Source: Terebella lapidaria (taxonomy: Eukaryota; Annelida; Polychaeta; Terebellida; Terebellidae). From it: a DNA stretch of 64,000 nt. Shown here piece by piece: positions 23,201-36,157 of this stretch. The DNA lies in the NCBI GenBank assembly GCA_949152475.1, contig OX424566.1, positions 17,941,177 to 18,005,176 of the forward strand, in the 5' to 3' direction. Numbering within the stretch: the stretch's first letter is position 1; each line of letters opens with the position of its first letter. A model generated the notes under the pieces. That model saw nothing but the letters and a program-made list of their open reading frames with translations. It ran no database searches and was not told the origin of the DNA. Position numbers and translations under genes: made by a program.

Positions 23201-26200
23201 ATGCTATCTCGGCGGGGTCAGGTACAACCTACCGAATGGACCTTGTCACCAGCGGTCTTTCGACAGTTGTGTGCGCTCTGGGATCGACCTCATGTGGACC
23301 TGTTTGCCACTCGCTGGAACAACAGGCTCCCCACCTTTGTGTCTCCGATCCCAGACCCCCTAGCTTGGGGTGTTGATGCTCTGTCTATGGACTGGGAGGA
23401 CCTTTTTGTTTATGCTTACCCCCCAGCCATTTTGATTCCGCAAGTGATTGCCAAGGTTCGAGCACAACATTGCCGGATTCTGCTTATTGCGCCTCTGCAA
23501 CCCGAGAAGTTGTCGTTTCCAGAGTTTCTGGATCTCCTCGTCGATTTTCCGAGGCCGTTACCTCTTCGGGGAGATCTACTGAGGCAGCCACGGTCTCCGG
23601 TGTTTCACCAGAACCCACACCAGCTGGCCATTCACGCGTGGATGCTGTCCAACAATCGTTCCGCGCAAAGGGATTTTCTGAGGAAGTGTCCTCTCGGATC
23701 GCACGACCAAATCGAAGGTCTTCTTTGGCGGTCTACGAGTCGAAATGGGCCGTCTTCAGTACTTGGTGTGAGCGCAGGCAGACTGATCCATTCATGGCCA
23801 ATGCCCCCATAATAGCTGAATTTCTAATGTTAAAATTCACGGAAGGTCGGGCGCCGTCTACCCTGGCAGGCTACAGAACGGCTATTGCTAAGACGCTTTT
23901 ACCACGACAGGGTGTGGACTATGGAACTGATCAGGCCTTGACCTTATTGCTTAAAAACTTCGAGGTAGATCGTCCTGTGGCGCGAAACCCCACTCCTACG
24001 TGTGACTTGTCGTTGGTCTTGAACCGTCTGGCATCAGCCCCGTTCGAGCCCCTGGCTTCGGCGCCCCTCAGGTTAGTCACTTGGAAAACAGTCTTTCTCC
24101 TTGCCCTAGCCTCTGGCAGGCGTCGAGGTGAGATACACGCTTTGGATGCGTCTAAGATTAGCTGGAAGGAGAACTATGCTCAGGTCAGACTGGGTGTCCT
24201 CCCGTCTTTTCTCTCGAAAACCCAGCTCTCTACGGCCCCTCCTTTGGCGATTGTGATCCCCGCTCTCGATGCCTCTCTTGGCACAGACTTGGAGAGTAAA
24301 GGTTTTCGACAAGGCAAAAAGCTTCTTTTCGTCTCTTATCTGAAAAGCTTCAAAAACGATATTCGCTCTCCGACTATCTCTTCTTGGATTAAGAAGTGCA
24401 TTCGGCTCTGTTACGATCTTGCCGATCAGCCGACCGATTGTTCGTTTCGGGTACGGGCGCATGACGTACAGGTCATGGCTGCGTCATTGGCTTATATTGG
24501 TAATACACCATTATCTCAGGTTATGAGTGCATGTTCTTGGTCTTGCCATAACACGTTTACTTCTCATTATCTCAGAGACATAGCCTGGACGTCTGAGGAC
24601 GGCATGCATCTTGGACCGGTCGTTGCAAGTCAGCACGTCATCCCTGGACAAGCATCTTCCAATTGAGGAATTTTGGTTACCTTAGTTGCTCCACTGAGAG
24701 CTTTTGTTTTTCTTTTATGGCTGTGCAAAAACTGAAAAACTTTTTTTACAAAAAAAAAAACTCCAATGAAAACCACACAAAAACATCAAGGATTGTTCGG
24801 ACTATGTGTCGCTTCAGTTGATCCGGATGGATTCCTTAGTTCTGTGGATATTAGTTCAAAGGATTGTGAACTGTATATATACTCACTCGGATATATTGTT
24901 CAGGGAAGTTTCCCAGATTCTCCTAATTTAAGTACCATTGTTACCTTGGACTTGGATTGATTTGACTCTTACACGCATGGCGTGAGTGAGTGGATTCTTT
25001 CCATGGAAAGAAAATTCAAGTCTAGTAGAAGTGAAGAGGATTCGGGACTGAAGCCTTCTTCACAAGGTATGTTGCACTAATATTTATATATATTTTTTTA
25101 TATCATGAAAGAATGACCTCCGTGATACTATCCGGGTAGACTTCTAGGGACGGGTTCAAATCCCACCTCCAATGTCTATTCTGAATTTTACCCGTGTAGT
25201 ATTATGGAGGTAATGTATAGGACAATAATTCGTCGTTTTAAAGGTTAAAACTAGTATTATTTACTATACTTACCTCCATAATACTACCAAAGTGCCCACC
25301 CAACCTACCCCGTTTCCTTTGTACTCTTCCCTGAGACAAGGAATTAGGAATGGAGGAAGTGGCTACGGTGCTGCCCCTGGTGGCAGCAAGGGAGGGGTCA
25401 TTCTTTATTCTTCCCCATATGAGAGGTTTCTCTATGGGGGAGCCTAATTTAAGTAGGCTGTTAGGAGTTACCCGTGTAGTATTATGGAGGTAAGTATAGT
25501 GAATAATACTAGTTTTAAGCTTTAAAACGACGAATTAAAGCAGCTGTATGTCCCGAGGATTACTGTGGACCTGGTGGAGACTGCACCACTGACACGGGCA
25601 CTCCGAGATGTGAATGCAAACCTGGATATAGCGGTGAACTCTGCACTGCACGTAAGTATGGTTTATGAAATAAAGATCTTTAATGTCGTTGATGGCAAAC
25701 ACTTCACTTAAATCATTATGGGATGAACTGAATGGATAGACAAGCCAAACTCAAAACTGATACGTGATATTGCTCGAATACAAAAGAGTTGGGGGGGGGG
25801 GGGGGGTCTTTTTATCTTTGCAGAATCTGTTTTGAGTCTACCAAGTATCGATGATCCCAATGTGTTTGTTTTTTGTATAATTTGTAAGCTCCGCGAGACT
25901 GCTGGGACCTGCTGGCCAGGAATGTGACAGAGAGTGGCGTGTACACCATCAACATCAACGACGGAACCTGCAGCCCCAGAACCCTCGAAGTCTTCTGTGA
26001 CATGACCACGGATGGGGGAGGCTGGACGGTATGGCTGTTATACGGCTAACGATGTCATTAACTGTCACATATTTGTCATATTGGTTCGTTAGTAGACAAC
26101 TGGCAACGACAGAATATCACTATACGGTCTATATTATAGTGATAATTTCCTTTCATCCATGAGGCCATAATTCAATTTTTTTCAGCCTTTAATTCGTCAA

Positions 26201-27060
26201 CAAAAAATGTTTATTTTTGCTTCAGATGCTATTCCGTATACAGGATGGCTCGGTGAGCTTCAACCGAAACTGGCTGGATTATAGCCTTGGCTTTGGCAAC
26301 CTATCAGGCGAATATTGGATTGGTTCGTATGATGAGTCTGAAGTTTGAAAGTAAGTGGGAAACGGAAGTTTTCCAGACAATTACTTGTTTTCTATTTTTA
26401 CATTGCTGGAGCAGGTAATGACGCAATGCACAGTCTGACTGCGTTAAATGGTCGGACGTATGACGTTAATTTCAACCTGACGTCAAACAGCCAAGGCGAA
26501 CGGTACGCACAATACACAGAGTTCCGCATCGGGTCTCAGGCTGAGAGGTACAAACTCACCTTTGGCACATACCAGGGTACCGCAGGTGAATTAAGCTTTT
26601 GATTCGATATTTCAGTTTGCACCGACTGTCAAATGGAATATATAAACATGGGACAAAATTAGAAATCTAAGAAGATTACAGTTGGTAGGAACACGTACAG
26701 AACCATATTTGAGTCTGTAACTGTCAGACTCTTCTCAAAATGCTCAAAACTTCTGTATCGTATACATGTACTTTATCTCAGTGATTCTTTTCAACTTTGC
26801 TCGTTCGACTAGGAGACAGTTTGAGGGGTCACAACAACAGATTTTTCAGCACTTATGATTTCGACACTGACGCAGATTCATCTACGAACTGTGCTCAACA
26901 TTTCACGGGCGGTTGGTGGTATGCCAATTGTTTCGAGGCCAAATTAACAGGACTATACGATCAAGGTCTAGGCTACGGCAGGGGAATCTGTTTGGATAAA
27001 TATTTGGGTTTATACAACTTCTTAGACTATGCAGACATGAAAATTAGACCCCACCTTTGA
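17223..27060 (+). CDS. Type II membrane fibrinogen-related protein with EGF domain (copy 1), about 356 aa
   Basis: Exons 17223-17529, 25544-25651, 25889-26028, 26226-26322, 26415-26585 and 26813-27060 join in frame. Residues 1-35 are cytoplasmic ([15 protein letters not shown]), 36-58 a membrane segment ([18 protein letters not shown]..), and 75-102 a Thr/Ser-rich stalk. Residues 105-136 form a six-cysteine EGF module ([12 protein letters not shown] ... [12 protein letters not shown]). From about 139 to the end is a fibrinogen C-terminal domain ([49 protein letters not shown]). A calcium-loop-like DFDTDAD is present. Family members are surface or secreted lectin-like receptors; binding to acetylated sugars is known for relatives and only inferred here. 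The ATG at 17185, matching the start of copy 2, is out of frame, so 17223 is chosen. A DIRS-like element fills most of intron 1. Confidence 0.82.
18375..25536 (+). mobile_element. DIRS-like (tyrosine-recombinase) retrotransposon, nearly whole, young
   Basis: This is a DIRS1-type element of about 7.2 kb on the plus strand. Its inverted terminal repeats are near 18375-18560 and 25340-25536. An internal complementary region near 25125-25290 matches both outer ends, as DIRS elements have. Parts in order: a cysteine-rich gag-like N-terminal zinc-knuckle region (about 18.7-19.15 kb), a GC-rich spacer, a gag-like region (about 19.8-21.7 kb), reverse transcriptase (about 22.0-22.6 kb), RNase H (about 22.6-23.2 kb) and tyrosine recombinase (about 23.6-24.67 kb). 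Splicing inside the 5' part is plausible, as some family members use introns. The two terminal repeats are almost identical over about 150 bp, so the insertion is recent. It looks close to whole, with at most one or two breaks. It lies inside intron 1 of FReD gene 1. Confidence 0.9.
25340..25536. repeat. Right inverted terminal repeat of the DIRS-like element
   Basis: It is the reverse complement of the left end (18375-18560), with about one difference over the best 150 bp. The terminal part is also represented in the internal complementary region just upstream. Its last base lies about 7 bp before the EGF exon of FReD gene 1. Confidence 0.8.
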
Positions 27061-27092
27061 AGAAAAAGTGTAGTCCAGCTACACTTATACAT

Positions 27093-27098
27093 AATAAA
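27093..27098 (+). promoter_or_regulatory. Polyadenylation signal of FReD gene 1
   Basis: AATAAA lies 33 bp after the TGA. The second DIRS-like element starts within about 15-20 bp of it, so the downstream processing context of this gene is now largely element sequence. Confidence 0.6.
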
Positions 27099-27109
27099 AC
27101 ATATTTATT

Positions 27110-30100
27110 GGTTTTACATATGTATGTCCACACTTTGACCTCTATAATAAACACTTTTGGATAATCTTACCTGGCTTAAAAATAAGAGGTTGAAGATGCC
27201 ATTACATTTTTTGATGGCAAACTCTTTCAAACTGGTCGTTCTATGCCCCTCAGACTCATGTCATTCATAAAGGTTTCTTGACGAAACCCGACTGAGTCAG
27301 TGGTCACTCTTAGAGATTTCCGACGAAACTGTTCCACCGGAATCGCCATTACGCTTGTCCCTGCGTTTAGCGGCAAGACAAAGGATCTTACTTCAGACTT
27401 TCAAATTTGGAGTTTGCTTTCAATCTTGTGGATTACGATCGTTTTCCAACGGATTTCTTCTCAATATAAGTGTACTTCGTACAGCTACTGTAGATTAGAG
27501 TGGTTTGAGTACAGATTTTTGTGAGGAACTGGTAATTCCTCGAGTGTTACTTAGTTTCCTCCATTATCGTCCGTACCTTTGTTTACTATGGAATTTTTCC
27601 AGATGAAGTGCGCGGGCTGTAAACAATTCCTGTGATAGTGGGAGCTGCATGTAAACTTGTGTGCATGTCGTTCCTTGTGCAGGCCGACGGCTTGATGTGG
27701 TCTTTGTGCATGGAATTTCAACCCTGACGTTTCGGTCTGTGAACGGTTATCTGACTTTGTTCTGTTTCCCCAGTGTTCCAGTTATTGTCTAGTAACCACG
27801 GGTAGTGCCCCTAGAAGTTGTTTCCCGTCCTTGATTACGCAGATTTCCAGGGATTCGGGGTCGGCTTCTGGGGGGTGGGGGTTTTGAGTCTCTGCTCCGC
27901 CACGGGTATACAGGACTCGGCAATGGGTTCCCGGGACCCAGGTTCCGGTGCCTGGAATCAGGGCTACATCCCCTCAGAACTTGCCAGGGCCCCTTTGGAA
28001 CCATACTTCGGTTCTTGGGGATCGTTTTCATGGTTCTAGGGCCCGGCATGTTGGGTCTGGAACTGAGCTCCCGGCCTCTGTTACGGCTTCTGGGAACCAG
28101 ATTTCGGTTCTTGGAATCCAGGTGTTGGCTCCGGGAGTCAGAGCCCGCTCTCCCATATTTTGTTCATGACCAGTCGCTAGGGGTTCTTATCCATTATCCC
28201 CTAAGATTGTAGTCTTGAATAGAACGACTCGGGGTCATTCTAAAACTTGAGATACTACTTTTGTCAATTTTAAAAAAGATGTCAGTGTCCTTCGATCTAA
28301 TGACTCGCTTTCTTCCGCAGGTAGCAGAAGACTTCGAGCAAGTAGAGCTGCCGCCACCCCCACAGCTGCCTACGGACATGCCTGTGCACTTACCTCCTCT
28401 GCCACCTTCCACGCCTTCGCCTTCCCGTTCTGATTCCTCGCCTTCAGAGAGGTCTCAAGCCACAATGGTTTACCATTCTCCTAAGGCCCCTACTTCTGTG
28501 ACGGGGTTTTTGTCCAGGGCTGAGTTTAGGGCGGAAATGGAGAGAATGCACCGTGATTTTCTTGGCCGTCTGGAGCATCTCTTGGCAAATCAGCCTCCCA
28601 GGGTTCCAGAGGTGCAGCGAGTGTCGGCTTCGGTTCCTTCATTGCCTTCTGGCTCAGACTCAGAAGATTTCCCATTGTTGTCAGGGCAGGAGGGTATTCG
28701 TCCTTTGGGGGAGGGTATTCTCTGCTTCCCTGGATGACGAGGAGGAATCGTCAAACACTTACCATCGAACGTGGGCTGAGAAGTTGGAGATCTGAGGTCT
28801 GAGAAGTAAGAGTGAGCTCTCCAGCCAAGAGAGCTCACTCTTTCACTGAGAGGGAACTCCAACAGCCACGGGTTCCACAGGATGCTCTTAGGTTCTCTTT
28901 GGCTCCGGGGGTGCATAAAACCTGACGAAGAGCATGCTGGAAACCTCGGAGTGTCTGGGTGTTGGTTCCTTACCATCGAAACCAAAGATACAGGACTTCC
29001 ATCCGGTGCTTCTGGAGGTGGAATCAGCTTCACCCTTTCTGTTCTCTGTGGGATAGCATGACAAGGTGGAGTCCCTCAAGGCTCGTCTTGAGGTGAGGGA
29101 CCGGGCCAAGGCAACTTCAGAGGCAACTGTTGTTCAGTCTCCGGCTCTGGAGAGGATGTCCAGGATGTTGACACAACAGCGGTTGGAAAAGTCACAGCCC
29201 CAACAGCAGGAGCAATCGCGGCAGTCAGCGGGCCAGGCTGGTCGTTAAACCAGTGTGTTAAACCAGCCCTTTCGGGGCACCCTTGCAGGTGGCCAGCGAG
29301 GTGGGCAGCAGGGTCGTGGCGGCAGTGTCCTCCAGCCCAGCCAAGCCAGCGGGGCTAAGATGTCAGGTGGGTACCTCACACCCTATTACAGATCCAGGTC
29401 AGCTAGGGCTCCGTTAATATTTTGAGTATCAACGATCCTGTAGGTGCCCGACTAAACGATTTCTGGATAATCTCGACTTTGCATCGGAGGTTCGACAAGA
29501 GGTGTCTTCTGTTTCCTCCTTTGATGCTCACTCCAAAGCTGTTTTTTTTTCCTCACAATCCCGAGAGGTGCCAAGCCATGGTGGACAAGATCTCAGCCAT
29601 GATTAAAAAACGAGCGGTAGAGCCGGTGCAGTGCAAACCCAAGAGACCCAAGAGGTCTCAGGGTCGCGATGCATGGTCATGACAATCGACCTCAAGGACG
29701 CGTACTTTCACGTTCCCATCAGGAGGTCAATCAGGAAGTACCTCAGGTTCTTCCATCAGGGGCAGGTGTGGCAGTTCAGAGCACTGCCATTCGGCCTGTC
29801 CACTGCCCCATGGATTTTCACCATGTGTGTCAGGGAACTTCAGGTCTGGGCTCATCACCATGGCGTAGTGCTGTATCAGTATCTGGACGACTGGTTAATC
29901 AGGCATGAGTGTCCGAGAAGACTCATCCGTCGAGCCCAGTGGGTGCTGGATATTTGCCAGTTCACAGGCTTCAATATCAACCAAAAAAGTCAGACTTTTC
30001 TCCTCGGCAAGACTTCATTTTTCTGGGCTATCAATTTCGGACTATCTCTGTAGCTGTTATCCCAACCGAGGAGCATCAATTAGGAGCATTATTAGAGCAG

Positions 30101-32045
30101 TTCCGCGGCCTTTTTGGTCAGAGTCTGCAGCCCGCCTTTCGCTGGCAGTCTCTCATCGGGACTCTAGCTTCGACGGAAAAGATGGTGCCTTCAGGCCATC
30201 TTCATATGAGGTCCTTCTAGTTGCATCTCCATGCCAACTGGTTACAAGCAACCGGGGACATGTCACAATTAGTGTCCGTGACTGATCAAGTCGTCTGCAA
30301 ACTGCGTTGGTGGTTGGACCCCCAAGCAATTTGCTCTGCGGGGCACTGTTCCGTCTGCCTCCTCCCTCCAGGTATCTCTTTACGTAGGCCCGTATGTAGG
30401 GATAGGGCGCTCACTGGGATTCCCAGGAGATTTCGGGACTGTGGTCTCCTCAACAGGACGAGCATATCAATGTCCTAGAGCTGTGGAGGGTTTTCCTAGC
30501 ATTACAGCATTGGGAATGTCAGTTTCCGATCAGGTGGTTCTCCTAGCAGCTGACAATTCTATGGTCGTGGCCTACATGAACCAGCAAGGGGGCACCAAGT
30601 CGGCATCCCTGTGTCATCTGACTGTGAATTACGTTCATGGCTCGTCACATTCCGGGCCATAAGAATGTGTAGGCCGACCGCCTTTTGCACCTTGGCCAAA
30701 TTCAGCCGAGGAAATGGTCATTGTCACAAGTGATTTTCTAGGCGATTTGCGATCTTTGGGGCATGCTGTCAGTGGATCTTTTCACCACGAGGTGGAATGC
30801 CAAGCTTCCCACCCTTGTCTCGCCGATTTCGGACCAGCAGGCTTGGGAAAACAATGTGAAGTCAGTGGATTGGGACGTGATGTTTCTATATGCCTTACCA
30901 GCGGCTGTACAGTGTGAATCCACCTTTAGAGCTCTCCGCATTTACGTCAATGCACGAAAGAGCTACATGTCAGGAAACGTTTGTTTTACGTTGCTTTTAA
31001 GAAAAGTTTCTGGAAAAAATATCAGAGCGGCAACGATCTCATCTAGGGTAAAGAAGTGTGTCCTTTTCTGCTACGAAAAGTCTAATACAAATATGTCGGG
31101 CTCCTTTCATGTAAAGGCGCATGATATGTGAGCTGTAGCTTTCATGAATTATGTTGCATCGTCCGATGTCATGCAGACCTGTACACAAAACTCTAACAAT
31201 ACTTTGGTTTCCTTCTACTGCAGGGAACTATCACTTGGGGCCAGTGGTAGCTACGCAAAGTGAGGTCCACATGTAACTAATGTACCTAGGGACTGCACAA
31301 TGTACATATAGACCTTTTCAGTTGGACCGCCAGTTCGGGGTTCGGTTTGTCCCTCTTATTTGGGTGGAAAAAAATTTGAGCTGTCTCGCCGACAGCAAGA
31401 CAACTGCGGGCGAACCTCCTCAACGGCGTCACTCTTTTAACCAGTTACTATTCAGTTATTATAATTAGTTTAATAATTCTTCTCACATGCGTGATTAGAC
31501 CTCTTCTGATCTTCTAGTCAGAGGTAAAAGACGAACCCTTTTGTAATTACTCGCACGTGTGATTTACATTCAATAATCTTAAATTAACTCATATATTCAT
31601 TAAACATTGACTTAGTGCATTTATGCCTCGATGATGACTTTGTGAGGGAGAGGGGCTAGCTCACCTCCTTTGGTTATTATGAAATAACCCAAAAGTATCC
31701 ATTACCGAGGTCGAAGTGTGAACATAAATAGGATGTTTTATGCTGTTAAAACCTGTATTTATTACACACTTACCTCTATAATAGACAAGGTGATTTTCCC
31801 TCACGCCTCCCCTGCCAAACTTGTTAGGGAACAAAGGTGGTTCTGGTGGAACAGTTTCGTCAAGAAATCTCTTAGAGTGACCCCTGACTCAGTCGGGGTT
31901 CGTCAAGAAAACTTAATGAATGTGATGAGTCTGAGGGGCATGGAACGACCAGTATTACAGAGTTTGCAGTAAGATTTCCCAAAAGTGTTTATTATAGAGG
32001 TAAGTGTGTAATAAAAACTGGTTTCAACAGGTTAAAATTATTGAT
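27110..32045 (+). mobile_element. Second DIRS-like retrotransposon, older and broken
   Basis: Inverted terminal repeats are found at about 27110-27350 and 31830-32045 and differ by roughly a tenth of their bases. An internal complementary region lies near 31690-31790. Between them are a gag-like region (about 28.2-29.25 kb), reverse transcriptase (about 29.6-30.05 kb), RNase H (about 30.3-30.65 kb) and a remnant of the tyrosine recombinase (about 31.0-31.3 kb). The element is a different subfamily from the one at 18.4 kb: its termini share no obvious sequence with it. It carries multiple breaks, on the order of five to ten, and is much older. Confidence 0.82.
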
Positions 32046-32069
32046 AAATTTAACCAGTGAATTACCAGA

Positions 32070-32310
32070 ATATGAAATTTCTGAGAAATATGTAGGCAGT
32101 TTTGATAGTAGGCCTGTCAATGTCGTTGTCTATATGTTGATGCACATGAACGATGGATGAAAAAAAAACTGTATGAATACCTTACAGTTATGTAATGTGA
32201 TGTTCTAGAGACTATATTCTATTTTGCAAGCAGGCATATAACATGTTATACGTATATATAACCACTCTTGTGAAATAAATCTATTGATAAATCTTTTTAA
32301 AAATTGTATA
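32070..32310 (+). repeat. Dispersed repeat with 3'-end-like sequence, copy 1
   Basis: About 240 bp here match 58448-58700 in the same orientation. Both end with 'ccactcttgtgaaataaat' and an A-rich tail, which looks like a transcript 3' end with its AATAAA. This is consistent with the 3' end of a SINE or LINE inserted by reverse transcription. Confidence 0.6.
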
Positions 32311-33105
32311 CGTATAAAGGGTCGGAACGCGGAAGTAAAGATCGATGACAAATTCCAATGAATTTATTCAGATCGGAGATAAGCACCTTACGTCTCCCTA
32401 TCTTTTAACATGAGGATGCATTTAATATGATGATTTTAAATATATGAACGATGTCTTTAGTGTACTGTGTATCGAAACACGATAAATATATATAAAAAAC
32501 TTGTATGAAAAGTGTCCAATTCCACAGCATATCCAAGCTTCGAGGAGGCATTGAAACAGACGGCACTTCCAATAAAACCCTGCTCCAGTAGAATTGCCCT
32601 CAGACGGCCTATTATTCTTTAGAACGAAGTTTTGCACATGCATACCTGCTTTGTACTTTCGATAAATTCATTAGACACAAGACATGTTATTTCACAAGTT
32701 ATTGACGTTGTTAGAAATCGGGCGATAATCGCTTTATCCCCGGCGACACCTTTTTCACGAATATTTCATTGGAATTGATCACCGACAATACTTTCACTTT
32801 CCAGCGATATAACTGTTAAAAAATAACACTTTGTTGTAATTCAGTTCTTGACTTACGCCTACATTTTGTCATTTTTTATGTCGCATTTTCACGACATTAT
32901 GTAGACTCTGGTTCTGACTTTTCTGTTCATTGTATGACGAATGAAACTCAATAAGTTTGATTATAGGAGATACACCATAGCCATGTGATGTACCCTGTTA
33001 CATTGACAGCCATTCTCAACACAAGGCCCATAGCAACGCAGTTGCTAGTGGCTTTGACAATGAGCGTTTAAAATTTTGTTGATGTGGATCATATGGGTTT
33101 CATTG
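32311..33105. other. Intergenic stretch, no gene seen
   Basis: AT-rich DNA. Minus-strand frames near 32422-32643 have no recognisable family. Confidence 0.45.
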
Positions 33106-33165
33106 AAAAAAATGTACGACTTATATCTCGTACGTACGACTTATTAACTCGTACGTACGATTTGT
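33106..33165. repeat. CGTACGTACGA tandem repeat, left block
   Basis: About three units of a 20-23-bp repeat (CTCGTACGTACGACTTATTAA) abut the left end of the inverted-repeat element. The same array continues beyond the element's right end at 35968-36157, so the element split one array. Confidence 0.75.
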
Positions 33166-34379
33166 TAGGGCTGTTTCACCAGTACGTGTATTCAGCGGAG
33201 CGGCAGAGTCCCGCGATACGAATACGAGTCAGTCACTGGAACGGGATCGTGTCAAAACCGAGTAGGGAGGAAATTCGTATCGACGCGAGGTGAAAAATCA
33301 CGCGCAATTCACTAACAATGGTATCGGCAAGTTTGATTACAAAACAACTGCAAATCTGTATCCGTTGTTTGTTTATTTTCCCTCGATACAAGAGCACACG
33401 TGGTGTTTCATGAGATAATTATATAACTGATGTATCAATATTTGTCCGCATTTATGTCAACAAGTCGAATGACATTATTTCCTTTAGGTCAACCTAGTAG
33501 TCAACGTAGTGATTTTAAAATTTCAAATTTAATATCATCACACAGAAGCTCAAGGAATTTTATAACTATTATACATGCATGATATTGTACTTTATATGTG
33601 ATTTTGTTTCATGCGATGCGAAATGAACGATATTCACTCGTTAATGCAGTCATTCAAAAGCTCTATTCACAATTGTTCAGTTGGATATTGCCGTTCTTCA
33701 ATAAAATTACAAGAAAAAACAATTATGAATAATTGTACCCTCATAATAAGTAAAGCAACATAGGTATCACTTCTGCTCATTAAATTTGCTCATTACTTCA
33801 CACTGTCTGCCCCTGATGACGCCAGTGTGGCTTTGGTTGTGAATATTGGTCTGGCATTGCTCTTTTTCCAATCCGATTTTTAAAGTTAAATATGTACCCG
33901 AGGATACCATAAACTCAGCAGCATTTTGGCTTTGGTTCCGTTCTTATATACTTGATATACACCTGCCAGTATTAAATAGAAGGTGTTCCGGATTTCTAAA
34001 TTGTTTTAGTAGGTTGTTCGGCAGTTATAAGGTAATTCTATCTACGGTACAGTAGGCACAGCTACATTTTTCACATTCAACAAATGGTGTATTTTAGGAT
34101 CGCTTCTGTCATCATCAAAATCTAGTTTTATTGGGTTTGAACAGTAAGCAATTCCAGTCATATATTCCACTGGCGGGTCAAGGGGACACATGTAACCCCC
34201 CCCCCCCCTCCAACATGGATCTAAAAAAAATCGTTTAAAAACTTTATTGAATCTAAACCAACGACATGTAGATCTTTCAGTTAACGTGTAAAATGATTAG
34301 GTTGACATGAACTTCCCAGCGGAAAATCCTGGATTTGCCAGTGGTGTGCCCCAAACTTCGTTCTTGTGATTAGGTACTT

Positions 34380-35446
34380 AGGGGCCGGTCATTATTTACT
34401 GGGTGGGGGGGGGGGGGTTGGATGGTTTTTCCGAGAAATGTGTTTTCAGAGTTTGACCCCCCCCACCGATATCGAAAACCAATCTATGACCCCCCCACCA
34501 AGATCCAAAATAAAAGTATGACCCCCCCAATCCCCATGTATGAATATAAGGCTATGCTTCACAATTGATGACAATTATAATGCACCAGTATCATAATATA
34601 TATGATACTTGAATGCTTTTTACGCTTTATTTACATTTCTATTGAAACAATTGTGACTTTTGTCGCAAATTTATGATACTATAAGGTCAGTGAATTTTAT
34701 GATTTGTGCTCTTCGTGTATCCACCATTCCTTCGCTTCAAGTGTGAATGCCATTACAACAATTATTACTTGTATGCATACTATATATGGGCACTTAATTA
34801 TGACAGGTGTTTGAGTGCAAAACCAGACCCACTCAGGTTCCCTCAGTATATTGAATCCAAAAATTCTTCAAAATCACCTTAATAACAACAAAATTTTCTT
34901 AAAATCTCAGGTTCCCTCAGTACATTGTACTCCAAAATTCTTCAAAATCACCTTAATAACAACAAAATTTTCTTCAAATCTCAGGAGTCTGGTTTTGCCC
35001 TCATTTGAAATATGCTTCTAGAAGCCAATTGGCTCCTAAAAATTGTTGAATAGGAGCGAAATAGGAGCATTTGGCTCCTGGATAAAATTATAAATTTTGA
35101 GCCCTGATGCACACGGATTGCGGCATCTCTCGATGTTGGTATTCCTGAATGGTCCTCTGCGGGATCCGGTTTTAGTGAGATTATGGTTTTACCGAAAATG
35201 TTATGAAATCCATCGCATACTCCAATCAGTCCATGTACTGATATTGAGTGGATTGTTTCCACCTAATTATTTAACTAACTTACTATTCAGATCTTCTCAA
35301 AATAACTCAATTTCGAACTCCGACCCCCCCAGTCCTATCGAAAATAAAAGTATGACCCCCCCAATAACGTTGAAAATGAAAGTGTGACCCCCCCCCCCCC
35401 CAGTTTTACCCCCCCCCCCCCACCTGATAAATAATGACCGGCCCCT
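34380..35446. mobile_element. Nested about 1.07-kb inverted-repeat element rich in poly(C)
   Basis: The ends AGGGGCCGGTCATTATTTA are inverted and followed on each side by a (G)n/(C)n tract and several 'agtatgacccccccaa' repeats. It lies inside the 33166-35964 element and is therefore younger. It has no coding capacity. Confidence 0.72.
34833..34984. repeat. 75-bp direct duplication inside the nested element
   Basis: Two units beginning CAGGTTCCCTCAGTAyATTG and sharing 'cttaataacaacaaaatttt' lie head to tail with only a few differences. Confidence 0.85.
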
Positions 35447-35967
35447 CATGTACTTGTCATATCTATTCCATGGGAGTTGTTTTCGATTTCTAAATTATGT
35501 TCATAGGTTGTTGGGCAGTTGTAAACTAATTCCGCCAGGTGTACAGTAGAAACAACAGCATTTCACACACATAGTTTCAATTCCAAAAGTTGTATGCTAC
35601 TTTTGCTATTGTCATCATCAAAATATGGTTGTATTGGCGGTGACAGATTGGTTCTTACGTTGTGTCCAGTTTATAACATGACGTATATTATCCTATAGTT
35701 ATTTTATTTGATCAATTATGCGCTCCATAAATATAACATGAGCTGACAGTACAGGGAAGTTCAAGTCCTCACCTGATCATTGTATATTTATATATTTTTA
35801 GTTTATTACAGCGACATACACATAACACCCGATGTCTTCATGAACTTCCACGGCATGCGATTCTGACTGCTCACTACATACATTGCGTTTTTGAGACGGC
35901 CCCTTAACATGAGCACAAATACACGGATGCGTAACACGTTACACGTACTGGTGAAACAGCCCTGTTA

Positions 35968-36157
35968 ACCCGTACGTATGACTTAGTATCTCGTACGACT
36001 TAGTAACTCGTACAAAGACTTATTAACTTACGGTACAGAAGCGTTTTGTTATCAAGTGCGTAAAATTTCTTATCTCGTACGTATGAGTTATATCTCAGAC
36101 ATACGATTTATTAAGTCGTATGTACGAGTTAGTAGGTCGTACGTACGAGATACAAAT
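35968..36157. repeat. CGTACGTACGA tandem repeat, right block
   Basis: Degenerate 18-22-bp units ('cgtacgtatgacttagtatct') lie right of the inverted-repeat element. Some are in inverted orientation around 36060-36150, with a spacer at 36020-36065. Confidence 0.7.

Larger units (their letters stand above)
33166..35964. mobile_element. About 2.8-kb inverted-repeat DNA element
   Basis: The left end TAGGGCTGTTTCACCAGTAC and the right end, read in reverse, CAGGGCTGTTTCACCAGTAC continue together for about 25 bp. The element sits inside a CGTACGTA minisatellite, which obscures any target duplication. No transposase is seen, so it is non-autonomous. It contains a second, smaller inverted-repeat element. 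Confidence 0.7.
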
